DNA from: Nyssa sinensis
Lineage: Eukaryota > Streptophyta > Magnoliopsida > Cornales > Nyssaceae
Assembly (NCBI GenBank): GCA_008638375.1
Contig: CM018032.1
Coordinates: 305,001 to 369,000 of the forward strand
DNA length: 64,000 bases
Reading direction: 5' to 3'
Under the pieces are notes generated by a model, which searched no databases, was not told the origin of the DNA, and was given only the letters and a program-made list of their open reading frames with translations. The position numbers and the translations under genes were made by a program. This document shows positions 22,301-31,100 of the stretch, one piece after another; the first letter of the stretch is position 1, and every line of letters begins with the position of its first letter.

Positions 22301-23457
22301 GCAAGAGAGTTATGTAGGTTTTAACCCTTATGGATAAGGTCCTGATCGGTCTATATTAAAAGCTTGTGACGACCATCAGTTATAGACATGCAGTAACACG
22401 CCATAGATAGATATGAAATCCTTATTCTTCTCTCATCATACAAAAACCAAAATGTGTGAGGTCCATATACACTCTTTCATGTTGACAATAGATTCTGTCA
22501 ATTTAAAGAGACTTTAATTACATGGCTGGAGGCAAGTGTACTGGATGTAGTCTTATTCCGCTTACAATTCTTTTTTTGTGCTTTACTAATATGTGTCCAA
22601 AAGTTATAAACTCTGTAATCTAGAGGTAAGAGAAGTTGATAGAAGGACCCACAATTTACTACGTTCATTATTACTACTTTAGAAATCAACAAAAACAAAA
22701 TGATAAATATAGGAGCAAAGGAGAATTTAATGGACAGTGTTCTAATAAATTTTGATATATTCAAAAAATTGCAGTTGAAAATCGGGTGAAAGAAAACAAT
22801 AATATATCTACAATTGAATTCCAATATATTCATGTGCGTGGGGTCTGGAAAGGTGAAAAATTAGCCATTTTACCCAAATATTAAAAATGGAAAAGGGCAA
22901 AGACTAGCCATTACCTGCGCCAATGAGCAATGGAGGCACCGAAACCATGAACAAGAAGCAGAGGAGGACGAGAATTGGATGTGAAATTGGAATTTGGGGT
23001 TGAATGTGAAGAGGAGTTGCTATTGTTGTCAGGTCCTTCGTCTTCTCCAGCATGAATGAAGTAATTGATGGTGTGCCCTTTCCATTGCCACTTACTGGAC
23101 CTCTCCCTTATCTCTCTCACCTCCAACAACTCCAAGGTGCTGCTGCTTCTGCCGATAGACACAGCAGAGACGGAGGAAGTAGCACTATTGAAGGCGGATG
23201 AGGCATCGGTATTGATGCCGAAGATAATGGGATTGGACTTGTGGAAACTGTGACGAATATTAGTGCCATGGCGATGATGATGAAGACGTACGAGCCTTTC
23301 TCCTGAAGCCTTTCTGCTGCTTTCGCGATGGTGCAGATGATGAGACGTGGCCGTGGCTGCGGTTGTGGGTCGGAAAACTAGCAGCAGTTCCAGTGCCAGT
23401 GCTAGTGGCAGATGGCGATGTTAAAAAGATACCCGGAACATTTACTGCCACATCCAT
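6534..23457 (-). CDS. CLD1: Chlorophyll dephytylase-like alpha/beta hydrolase (CLD1 family), partial, with a frame break in exon 1
   Basis: Exons seen on the minus strand are 23457-22915, 7355-7244, 7135-7042, 6907-6730 and 6603-6534. All introns are GT-AG and phases agree from exon 1's hydrolase frame onward. The protein has a Ser/Thr-rich N-terminus suited to a chloroplast transit peptide, the oxyanion-loop motif LLLVHGFGAS, YAIDLLGFGASDKP, the nucleophile elbow GNSVGS and LLNCAGGMNN. This combination matches plant CLD1 (At5g38520 type), which removes phytol from chlorophyll during photosystem II repair; that role is known for the family and inferred here. The remaining C-terminal exons, with the catalytic His, are not found in 1-6533. 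The start at 23,457 (MDVAVNVPG) is in a frame that closes at 23,260, while the hydrolase frame has no ATG. An alternative upstream ATG is at 23,556. Confidence 0.85.
7356..8466. other. CLD1 intron 1, 3' part
   Basis: No gene is seen. A tRNA-like B-box (GGGTTCAAGTCC on the minus strand, near 7,845) lies in 7,790-7,880, and a (CT)n run at about 7,757-7,780. This may be an old SINE fragment, but it lacks clear ends. Confidence 0.4.
8467..8484 (+). repeat. Left target-site duplication of the Au-SINE
   Basis: TGTATATATACCCATTTA matches TGTATATATACCCAATTA at 8,651-8,668 at 17 of 18 positions. Confidence 0.75.
8487..8650 (+). mobile_element. Au-type SINE
   Basis: About 164 bp with the Au-SINE plan: GGCCTTGCAACAATGGTAAGG (A-box region), TTGTGACCTTGAGG, a B-box-like GATTTGAGTCA, AACAGCCTCT, GTGAGGCTACGTACATC, CCCCAGACCCCACAGTGGCGGGAAGCC split over 8,590-8,625, and the terminal CTGGGCTAGTCCTTTA. 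It is flanked by an 18-bp near-perfect target duplication. SINEs are Pol III-transcribed and use LINE machinery. It sits in intron 1 of CLD1. Confidence 0.9.
8669..9779. other. CLD1 intron 1 non-coding DNA with (TA)n microsatellite
   Basis: AT-rich sequence without recognisable coding capacity. A TA dinucleotide run occupies about 9,734-9,757. Confidence 0.5.
9780..11048 (-). mobile_element. L1 LINE 3' part (ORF2 C-terminal, zf-RVT region)
   Basis: On the minus strand, about 9,950-10,300 reads as the zinc-binding reverse-transcriptase tail with pieces such as KVAFFGWIVSWG, MDNL-KRGFRLVNRCYVC and HLFLHC. Higher coordinates carry further post-RT sequence. Many stops. The 5' portion is cut off at about 11,048, where copia pol sequence begins abruptly on the other strand. 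Part of CLD1 intron 1. Confidence 0.75.
11049..12449 (+). pseudogene. Ty1/copia pol fragment: reverse transcriptase and RNase H, truncated
   Basis: The plus-strand reading starts inside RT ([20 protein letters not shown], then QLDVKNAFLHGD), runs through a damaged catalytic box, and continues into RNase H at 11,710-12,357 with [40 protein letters not shown] and [20 protein letters not shown]. The tyrosine codon of the YVDD box is a stop (TAA at 11,484-11,486), and a stop also precedes 11,700. Gag, protease, integrase and the 5' LTR are absent. It belongs to the same family as the copy at 43,313-47,198. Confidence 0.88.
12450..12676 (+). repeat. 3' LTR of the truncated copia
   Basis: A polypurine tract (GAAGGGGAG) directly precedes TGTTGTAAATAC. 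The LTR ends CTTCGACA and matches in order the LTRs at 43,313-43,538 and 46,999-47,198 (reverse strand), including the GATTGATTGATTG region and CTATAAAT. Length is about 227 bp. Confidence 0.85.
12677..13091. other. CLD1 intron 1 spacer between two copia elements
   Basis: AT-rich, no coding potential seen. Confidence 0.5.
13097..13537 (+). repeat. 5' LTR of the 9.5-kb copia
   Basis: Begins TGTTAGCACGTGTCC and ends next to the primer site at 13,538. Compared with the 3' LTR it seems to lack the terminal TACA. It contains the shared words CCACTATCTGTC and GGAGGCAAGTGT. Confidence 0.85.
13538..13552 (+). other. Copia primer-binding site
   Basis: TTGGTATCAAAGCC directly follows the 5' LTR. It is complementary to the 3' end of initiator tRNA-Met apart from a G-to-A change. 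Confidence 0.7.
14091..14636 (-). mobile_element. MITE-1 copy a (hAT-like), complete
   Basis: 546 bp bounded by CTAAGAAGCAC and GTACTTCATAG (imperfect inverted repeats) with a perfect 8-bp target duplication ATTCATTC (14,083-14,090 and 14,637-14,644). The body holds repeats of ACACGGACAC-like words near the ends and an AT-rich core shared with the other copies. No transposase. Inserted in the leader of the 9.5-kb copia. Confidence 0.88.
14645..15680. other. Copia leader or inserted non-coding DNA
   Basis: No intact gag was found. Sequence is AT-rich with short open stretches lacking domain similarity. Confidence 0.45.
15690..16330 (+). repeat. Degenerate tandem repeats of about 170-180 bp in the copia leader
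   Basis: Three diverged units can be aligned on the anchors GCCCACAGCATCTT (near 15,940), AGCCACAAAATCC (near 16,110) and AGCCACAACATCTT (near 16,290). Each is followed by a GATG-containing stretch and a variant of TTGGTCACATAAG or ATGATCACTT. The third unit is interrupted by MITE-1 copy b. Confidence 0.6.
16339..16874 (+). mobile_element. MITE-1 copy b (hAT-like), complete
   Basis: 536 bp, TTATGAAGCACGG at the left and CCGTGCTTCTTAG at the right, with a perfect 8-bp target duplication ATGATCAC (16,331-16,338 and 16,875-16,882). Opposite orientation to copy a. The internal GATTAAATG, ATGCCAATTTTAATT and CATATG-AAAATATAAA core is shared with copies at 41,151 and 62,609. Confidence 0.92.
16883..17479. 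other. Copia internal non-coding sequence
   Basis: Continuation of the decayed element interior. No recognised domain. Confidence 0.4.
17480..18420 (+). repeat. LTR-like repeat with TATA box, second copy at 58,190-58,560
   Basis: GC-richer than its surroundings. The part 17,965-18,400 is repeated at about 58,195-58,555, sharing GTGAGAGGGGCTCGATATTG, GGCCAATGAG, GACGTCAT, CCACCGATC and GGGAGGAAGGCTCC. A TATA-like GACTATAAATAGC lies at about 18,131. This looks like the 3' part of a gypsy-type LTR, but no polyprotein is attached. Confidence 0.55.
18434..19190 (+). mobile_element. MITE-2 (TATCGG family) copy 1
   Basis: About 757 bp. Begins CATGGATTTAAATC and ends TTTAAAATTATG, a short imperfect inverted terminal repeat. 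The left part carries AACGATATCGGAAGTATCG and the right part carries CGGCCGATACGACTGTG, ACCGATATATCGGTATCG and GGAGGGTCAAAAAATCG. It encodes nothing. Confidence 0.75.
19335..20040 (+). mobile_element. MITE-2 (TATCGG family) copy 2
   Basis: Parallel to copy 1 and collinear with it through GGCAACC, TTTTTCAAACACTAGAAAA, GAGGCCAGGAAGCC and the GATATATCAG / GGAGGGTCAAAAAACCG end. It ends TTATTTAAAACCATG. The left terminus is altered (begins near AAATGGTATCGGG). Separated from copy 1 by about 145 bp. Confidence 0.72.
20041..22115 (+). pseudogene. Decayed copia pol (integrase C-part, RT, RNase H)
   Basis: Frame-broken plus-strand similarity, in order: an integrase tail near 20,985-21,060 (TIVYALNRIPSKVNP), a post-integrase segment near 21,150-21,200, an RT segment near 21,370-21,420 (FEMNDLGKISFVIGYKVF) and an RNase H tail near 21,545-21,640 (KPLRIYYDN, then VVFLLPK). 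Stops and frameshifts are frequent, so it is non-functional. This is the 3' coding part of the 13,097-22,566 element. The first several hundred bases contain no clear similarity. Confidence 0.7.
22116..22566 (+). repeat. 3' LTR of the 9.5-kb copia
   Basis: Begins TATTAGCACATG (first TG mutated to TA) after the purine tract, and ends CTTACA before ATTCT. It aligns along its length with 13,097-13,537 with scattered differences, so the insertion is not recent. Confidence 0.85.
22572..22914. other. CLD1 intron 1, 5' part
   Basis: Begins at the donor GTAATGG (read on minus from 22,914). No repeat family or coding sequence recognised. Confidence 0.6.
22915..23457 (-). CDS. CLD1: CLD1 exon 1 (transit peptide, WQWKGH and HGFGAS segments)
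   Basis: The downstream frame is open from about 23,420 to the donor (GCGCAG|GTAATGG, exon end 22,915). It encodes IRHSFHKSNPIIFGINTDAS, WQWKGHTINYF, an Asn/Ser-rich insert and LLLVHGFGASIAHWRR. The upstream frame encodes a transit-like peptide (MDVAVNVPGIFLTS...) that ends SSSSSPWH-stop at 23,260. The two frames differ by one base. The simplest explanation is a single-base indel within or beside the TCATCATCATCG run near 23,270. Confidence 0.8.
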
Positions 23458-23557
23458 TGTTATTTCCGTGAAGATAATGGGGAGAGAGACGGAGATTAAT
23501 TGGCTTTCGGAAACGGTTGGAGAGCGGAGATTGGAAGCAGGATAGCAGGGTGCCATC

Positions 23558-25880
23558 CCGTCCGGAGCGTCATTTTAAATCCGCGGATTTTTCAGGGTCA
23601 ATTTGGTCACCGGCTCTAAAAGGATGAAATTATAACAGGTTTCACATTTAAACATATTTGAGAAAAAATACAGTTTAAATTGACCTGTAGTGTTTGAATG
23701 AATATATTTAAAATAAACTTAAATAATATTAATTCCACAAGTTCTTTAATTTTTTATTACTAAAATACTCCTCATCTAACTAACTTATCACAGATATAAG
23801 AGAGAACTTAAAAATAAAAAACTTTACAAATTTTAAAATTAAATAACATTTCAAATATATATCTATTTTTAATAAAATCTATATATTTTTACTCTAAAAA
23901 TTGAAATTTTTCAAACAAAATGCATATTAAATATGAGATTTTGAAAAAAAAACTCACTCCAAAATAGTAAAAATACATCCCAAAGAAACTGTAAAATTTT
24001 ACATTTTATAGTTAAAACCTCCGTCTAGCAAAACTATAAAGTTTTTACAATTTCGTAAAAAATAAAAAACATCTCAATTATTGTTAGTTTATTAAGCTTT
24101 TGAAGCACATGTTGGATGCTCAAAACCGACTTTAAGTTAGTGAAAATTTTTCAAAAAGAAATCAGTATTTGAATCAAGATGATTAAACATTCACCGGTAA
24201 CAATACTGTAAAACTTTACACCCGCTCCCCTATCAGGGTTCTTTGTTCAAAAATATGGTTCATCAGTTGGTTACTGTGTTGTGGTATTGCCGACCTATAT
24301 ACTAAAGCTTGATGTTCTTCTCTTTTAGTATTGAAAATATATACATAGGCACTTCAGTGGCTATTTTTGGCGCTATTTCACTAGGAATTCAAGCTTTTTT
24401 GAATTTTGCCAAGCTCGCTGCCCTCATCAATGTCAATAAGGCAACAAGGTCGTCACTTCAAGTGTGGTGGTAAGCTTCTCTTCGAGTCTCTTTCTCAATT
24501 GTGCCAAATGGGCTATGATTAGACTTGACTTACATTTTCATTGAATTAAGCTTTGGGCAAAGTGGTTTTGAAATTTAATGAATTGATTATGCAATATTGT
24601 AATATTATTCAACCAATTATTAATTGAGTTTCATAGGAGCAAAGAAATCTTATTCTTTGATCGACACCAGTTTCGGTGATCAGCGCAAAACAAAGGTCTT
24701 TATCGGTGGTAGTGATGAGAGAGAAAGATAAAATGAGATTTGGAAAGAAATTAGTGGTAAAATAGTGTCTTTCACCATTGATCAGTGTCGTAATATTACG
24801 CTATGAACAATGGAACTATTGATGGTTGTTGGCACTGCATACAAAAACCTAATAATTTTCAACTTTCAAATCCCTCAAACTAAGTTCAAGAGAATCACTT
24901 CACCACTAAAGTATCAGACAAGGTGTGTTGCTGCCTTTCCTAATCAATAGGTTTCTTGGTTGGCTTAATTGAGAGAAGAGTTGGTGTACATCATCTTGAT
25001 GATGTGCAACAAAGTAAAAACCTCAATTTCAAATGTCATAGAGAGGGTAACAAGATATACTCACTCAACTTGTTAAACTTTTATCTTGTACGGGGGACTA
25101 AAATAGTAGTGAATTTGATTAGAAAGAATAAAGCGTTGGTATCTGATTTTTTCACCACAGAAAAAAATAGCAGTGAAATGGATATTATTGCTATCATGTA
25201 AAAAATAAGATGACAACTAATCAAAATGGATCTCATCTCAAAAAATAAAAAATCAACTGCCTTTCGTCTCAAAAATAAAATGTGTTAAGTATCTTTTGGA
25301 GGGACTTAAGACCAATTAACTTTTTCTTAACTTCATTTTCCAAACTCAACTCATTTTATTTAGAAAAGAAAATGTGTCTTTTTAAAATATGCTTCTTGAA
25401 GAGATTTTTTTATCTAAATTTTTGTTAAGAACCAACCATTTAGTTTTATTTCTCAAATTTATGTTGTTCAAAAAAGAAAATGTGTCTCTTGAAGAGATGA
25501 GTCTCACCTAAATTTTGGTTAAGAGACATCTTGAAACAATAGATGTAAAGATAAATTGAAAACTACGTGTAGCTAGAATTTTTAATTTAAAAAGACATGG
25601 ATAGTGTCAAAAACTCCCATATTCAAGCTGTGAATATCATACTCTATGATAGAATTATTAAAAGGATGTGATATTAAGTGTCGGCTTTGTAACATTCTGA
25701 CCCAATTGTGTAGAACAATTATGAATAATAGTGAATTGTCATGGAGATTTTCCCTAATGACTGTAGGTAAGTCCAACATTATAAGAAATATAACAAAAAT
25801 ATTAGTTGGTGTGAATATTTCCATCACCTATTAAATGATTTTTTTTTTTCATTAGGATCTACAAAGAAATTTACGACATC
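23558..25880. promoter_or_regulatory. Shared 5' intergenic region of CLD1 and eRF3 (CLD1-proximal part)
   Basis: The two genes diverge from this interval. No other gene was found. The first 80 bp upstream of CLD1 are GC-richer (CCGTCCGGAGCG, CCGCGGATTT), and the remainder is AT-rich with no clear repeat. Promoter function is inferred from position only. Confidence 0.4.
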
Positions 25881-25884
25881 TAAG

Positions 25885-26900
25885 TGTGTGATGTCTACAG
25901 GACCATTAGTAAAATTTGTTTCTATTTCCTTTTTGTTTTATTGAAGTTTGGTAAAGATCCACTAAGTGTTTGGGCGTACGACAGCTACGTAACCAACGCC
26001 TTTTCCCGCCACATCGATAACAAGATACTTCAGGATCTTGAGACGATATATGACAGGTACGTGACCAATGTCCTTTTCCTCCACAATAATAACAAGATTC
26101 TTCAGGATCTTGAGGCAATTTTTGTTTCCCCTTTCCTTAATTTGTTTCTATATTATTATTGCACTTCAGGTGCTATGATGTGTCTTTTCTAAAATAATTA
26201 AATGAATTATTTTTATGACCACCTCGGTATGTGCAATGATCGCGTCCACGACTATATTTACGACCACGTCCACGTCTATGACTCAGTCTATATGACACGG
26301 TTGCATTTACTTCAGGAAATGCAGTTTTATTCACTTCAGGGAATGGTGCAAAGCCAGTGGGACGCAAGTTATGATTTGTCATCACAAGGTCATTATATTG
26401 TTCAGCCAGAAGAAGACATAATATCAAGTTAGAATATTAATAAATTTAGACTCTCGATATTATTAATTCAGGACAATATTCGAGGGGTGAAATGTAGCAA
26501 ATGTTTTATTTAACATATCTGCTATTTGTGATATTTTATCCTCAGAATTTCAACTATGAAATAATTCTAAATAGTGCAGAATTATATTCACTCACTTATT
26601 TAAAATCCTGCAACTTCAAGTGCAGCCAATCATACCGAGCTTTTGGGAGCTCTATGGTGGTCATATCTTTCTTTCAAATTTTTTCAAAAAGTCGATGGAT
26701 CTTTTGCCGTAAGATATTCTGATTTCAAGCCTTCATGAATATGACGGCAAAGGAACATCAATGCATTAGCCTAATCCTACGGGGATGCTTTATTTCCTTT
26801 TTTAATAGTATTTCTAAGATTCTTAGTTTCAAGGTGAATTTCAATATAAAAAAGCCAAGATAAATAATTTTTTTTCCAGAAATGTCCAATGCAATAAACA
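25885..26900 (-). pseudogene. Ty1/copia gag fragment with two zinc knuckles
   Basis: On the minus strand, from high to low coordinates: HEGLKSEYLTAKDPSTF, LKERYDHHRAPKARYDWLHL, KLQDFK-VSEYNSALFRI, LLLAEQYNDLVMTNHNLRPT (26,300-26,427 region), an Arg/Gly-rich stretch, then two CCHC-like knuckles CYYCGGKGHWSRTC and CYRCGGKRRWLRSC followed by RTPKHLVDLYQ. The second knuckle has lost its His (R in its place). Frames are broken. No LTR was identified. It stands between the divergent genes. Confidence 0.8.
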
Positions 26901-27540
26901 AAAGTTTGGTGACATTTGACATTTAAAAAAAAAAAACTAAAAATATGATATAATCAAATAAAAATATTAGAAAACATGAGTAAATAATAACTGTAATATT
27001 AGTACTATCGTTGTAAATTAAATCAATATATAATTGATTCTAGTAATAGAAAATTTATTTACCTTTATTTTACCTATCTTAGTTGATCAGAGTTTCATAC
27101 TGACAATGTGTTATCAAATAGTGGAATATGTAAATGCAAAAAAATTACACAAGAATACAAAAATTTACATAATTTGATTTTAAGCCTACGCCCATAAATA
27201 AAAAGGAGAATATGTTTTACTATTTGACAAGAAAAAATACAAAAGAAAGTGTTTACAAGACACTCTCTCACTCTTCATTATTTTTTCTTTCTCATAACTT
27301 ACATTTATCTATAAATGTTTTCATTTCAACATCATAGTGCCACTATAAAAATGGGAGGGATCTAATCTTCTCCTTTCTACAAGTAAATATAATAAATACC
27401 TTGAAAAACTTTGCTTCATTTAATATTCCAGGAAGACATCCACTTTTCACAACAAGTATTATATTGTTATATTATTTGTTTTTCACTTATTAGGGTGGAT
27501 TTTAAACAATTTTAAATTTCAGGGTATTACGATAATTGTG
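26901..27540. other. AT-rich intergenic DNA upstream of eRF3
   Basis: Long A/T runs with no coding or repeat signature recognised. Confidence 0.5.
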
Positions 27541-27803
27541 CATAGCAATCAGCGTCTCGCAAACATCGGACTGGGCTATTCCAAGGCGTTGCCAAACGGC
27601 GGATAGAGGAATGCGCACTCACGTGACCCCATCCAACCGTGTCCCCTACTAACAGTGTTGGAATGTTCTAATCCCACCTCTGATTGTCCAGCATCCAAAC
27701 GCCGCCATAGTTGCTTCAGAGTCCCACGCGGATCTCTCGTAGCACTGCTTCAAAAACCCTAGCGTTCGTTCAGAATCTCAAAGCAACAAAGCCTCTTGGA
27801 ACG
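27541..27803 (+). promoter_or_regulatory. eRF3 proximal promoter and 5' UTR with telo-box
   Basis: Base composition rises sharply in GC here compared with the flanking AT-rich DNA. AAACCCTAG (27,754-27,762) is a telo-box, a motif enriched near the transcription start of plant translation-apparatus genes such as eEF1A. The ATG follows about 40 bp later. Transcription start position is inferred, not seen. Confidence 0.6.
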
Positions 27804-28173
27804 ATGGGTACGCAACTACGCTTCCCTCTCCCGTTCTAAGACATATCTGAATCATCTGCATGTGTTCTCGTTAGATCTAGAGCTCTAAAGTTGTTTAATC
27901 AACGATAACATGTGTTCCGATCTAGGCTTCGTACTTTGTTTCGTTTTAATTTCTATTAACTTGTGCCTTTTTTTTCAAAACTAATTTAAATTAGCCTTTG
28001 TCTGATTGCTGTGAGAACTGAGGGAAATGAAGTGGAACGAACCAACCAAACAGAGCAGAATCGCTATGAGGATTACTACTGAATTTTGAGAATTTGTGTT
28101 AGTAACTTATTTAAATTGTTTTGTGTTCTAGATATCGAGGAGGATATCCGTTCCTTGCAGCTTGATTCAGCTG
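27804..28173 (+). CDS. ERF3: eRF3 exons 1-2
   Basis: Exon 1 is only ATGG (27,804-27,807) before the donor GTACGC. Exon 2 (28,132-28,173) continues GACATCGAG-like: [16 protein letters not shown] four-base first coding exon is unusual but the phase and the strong acidic MDIEE start fit. Confidence 0.85.
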
Positions 28174-31100
28174 GTATTGTTACTTCTGATTGTTGTTGTT
28201 AATTTTTTTTTTTTCAGTTTTATTATATTAAAAAAATATTATTATCTAGGGATGGATGGGATTTGTTATTTTTTGAATTATAATTTTTGTTGAGGAATGA
28301 AATCTATAATTGTTTGAATTTTTTGATAGGAAAATTTCACACACACTTACCCCTTAAAGAGACTTGAACCCTCAACCTCCCATATGGAGGTGGTAGAGGT
28401 ACCAATCAAGCTAGAGCTTGTTGGTTGTAATTATTTTAATTTATTATAATTGCTGTTATCATTATTTTTTGGGTACATCTAACCCTCTCTGGACCAGCTG
28501 TGGTAGGAGCCTTGTGCATTGGGGTAGGCTTTTTATTTTTTGGTAAACATTCTTGTTATTATCATTACTAATGCTAGAACAAGAATGACCACGTTATGGA
28601 TGGTTAAAATTTGTTGTTTTTAATTTTTTTTGAATGTTTGATTGAAAAAATTTGTTGTTTTTAATTTTTCTAATGCTTGATTGAATGGTAGCAGAAGATT
28701 ACAATGTGGTGGATACTTCTGAAGATGTGAAGCTAGAAGTTGAAAAACTTGATAAAATGGAAGAAGGTAGGTGATGCCACCAAAATTTTGCTAAATTATT
28801 GCTTGTAATTTCGACCTTTGTGCATTGTGTTTGTGTGTTTCATGATATAATTTCGTGATGTTATATGTTATGCTTTATTGCTTTATAGTTGCTGATCTGA
28901 TGTATCAACACTTAATTTTTGGTCAGTTTAATATAAATATACTTTTGTCATTAGAATTTAGAACATTTTGAAATTTGTGCTCAAATAGAGGGGAATAAAT
29001 ATATTTTGCTGTCTGTTAGTTTTGATGAAAACTGAGCTTTGGAATATCACTTCTTTTACTCTTTTCAAGGCCTATCACATAGTTTTCAATGTGTAGGAGG
29101 AGCAAAGGCTGAGTTCCCTTTTCTTTTCTAGTTTGTTGGATTGGTGCTTTCAAAATTTAAACTATGGGGAGTTGTTATCCCCTCAGTGACTTGTTTAAAC
29201 TTTATCTATGGTACTGATAGGGTGTATTAGAGTGCAGACAATACATACATGCATGTTATTAAGTTTTTTTTCCCTTGTAGTAAAAAGATTTACAATACAT
29301 ACATGTATGTTATTAAAGTTTTTTTCCTTCTTGTCAAAAGATTTGTGCAATTTGATTGGTCAACATTATTGTTTGGTTAGTTTGATTTTAAGTTGATAAT
29401 AGTTTTACCCAATTTGGAGGTTGATGGTTGTTGATTTTTATTGGTAGGGGGATTTCCTTGTGACAGTTCAACTCATATTAGCCAATCCTCTTAGTAGGGA
29501 TTATGGGTTTGTTGAGTTGAATCCAATACTTCCACTTATATATGAATTGCCAAAGGAAGCGAACCCAAATACGAAAGGAAGGGCAGCTCACACAACTAGA
29601 ACTTTAGATTCCCCAAAAAGTGGATCTCAGAAAATAGAATTTTGATGTGAATAAGAATGAAAAGGGTCTTGTCATCACTGAATTCCACTGGAAATCTGAA
29701 ATGCTAGAGAGAAAAGTTCTAACAATTTTTCAACATATGTGCGTCGGCTAAATGCCATAAGGCATGTAGAAAGGCTTTTGTCATGCAAGGACTGTTAAGG
29801 CGTTATGTTTTGCCTATGATTTCATGATAAGGATTAATCAAGTCAGAGAATTTGTAAATTTTAAGAATAACTGATGGAAATGACTTCTGATAGGAACATT
29901 TTCAATAATTATGGACAACGTTTGTTACAGATTTACCATTGTTTTTAAGGTTGCAACTTGGGTGGCTGAGTTAGACTGAAGGCCAAACCCGCGTCCAACC
30001 TTGAAACAGTTGCCTGCAGTCCTACCCAAAGTTATCCAACTGAAGCTTCGATTAGATTGGTTTGGTTGCTCATGTTACAGTGGAATTATAATTAGATTAC
30101 ATGCATCTGGCATTTTTTTGTTGCTATCATGATGTTCCTTGATATCAACAGGATGTTATAGAAGAAGTTACTGGTGGAATGGATTTCAAACAACCTACAG
30201 GTTCAGATTATGTAAATTATTCTTTTACTTATCACAATATTAAAAAGACTATTAATTCTTTTAAAGATTAACCTACTTGTAAAAGAAAAAAAAAAGGAAA
30301 AATAACATTTAAAAATGATTGAACTTGGGGAATCTTATCTTGACCATAATTGCGAAAAATCTTGGGGCATTTGAAAGCTATTTGTCATAAATATATTATA
30401 ACAATTATATAATGAAGGACTACATATATACCTGTTTAAGTTTGGTTTTGATCAAGTTGCCAGAAACCTTATTCCAAGCCAACCTAGCGCAGGTTGGAAG
30501 TCCAATCCAATAGCTTAAAAAATCAACTTAAGGTTTTACATTTATTTGTCTATTCATCTTGACATTTTCTCTGAGTCTGAATAATGCTAACAGAAATATG
30601 TGTATTAGATGTTACATTAGACAGGGTTAATTACATCCTGTGTTTGCTTTTAGTTAGCCAGCTTGGAATTGGTTGATAGGTCTTCTCTCAATTTGGTTAT
30701 GATTCTCAATTGAATTCTTCATTCACTTGCTGTGGAATAATAGATGATGAATGGATCACTTGGTCACTTGGTTGTAAAGCATTCTACCTATAATTTTGAT
30801 GATGTATATCTTAATTTATTTTCTATGATATAATAAAAATGTCATGTGAATGTGTGCGTGAGTATATAATTTTCATTTTTGTTGGTTTTGTTGGGTGGTT
30901 TCAGATTTGAAGGATCAGGCCCACACAAACTCTCAGCCAGTGCATGTGGAAACAAAAGCTGTTGTGGAAGGTTTGTTATTTCATTCTCCATGGAGAAATT
31001 CTTACGTGAACTAGGTCCATTAACCTGGTATCATGAACCCTACCAATCACATTTTGGCATGTAAGCAGGGTGTTACTTTTGTGTCTCCTAAAAGTCAGAC

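Larger units (their letters stand above)
13092..22571 (+). mobile_element. Complete but decayed Ty1/copia element with ATTCT target duplication
   Basis: Two similar direct LTRs (13,097-13,537 and 22,116-22,566) are flanked by a perfect 5-bp target duplication ATTCT (13,092-13,096 and 22,567-22,571). A primer-binding site TGGTATCAAAGCC follows the 5' LTR and a polypurine AAGTGGGAGAA precedes the 3' LTR. The interior (about 8.6 kb) has degenerate pol near its 3' end and a long non-coding leader. It has received MITEs, two TATCGG-family elements and an LTR-like repeat. The element is in CLD1 intron 1, opposite to the gene. Confidence 0.88.

Noticed and set aside
29460..29645. Additional eRF3 exon or small gene
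   Set aside because: No in-phase splice sites connect it to neighbouring exons and no family was recognised.
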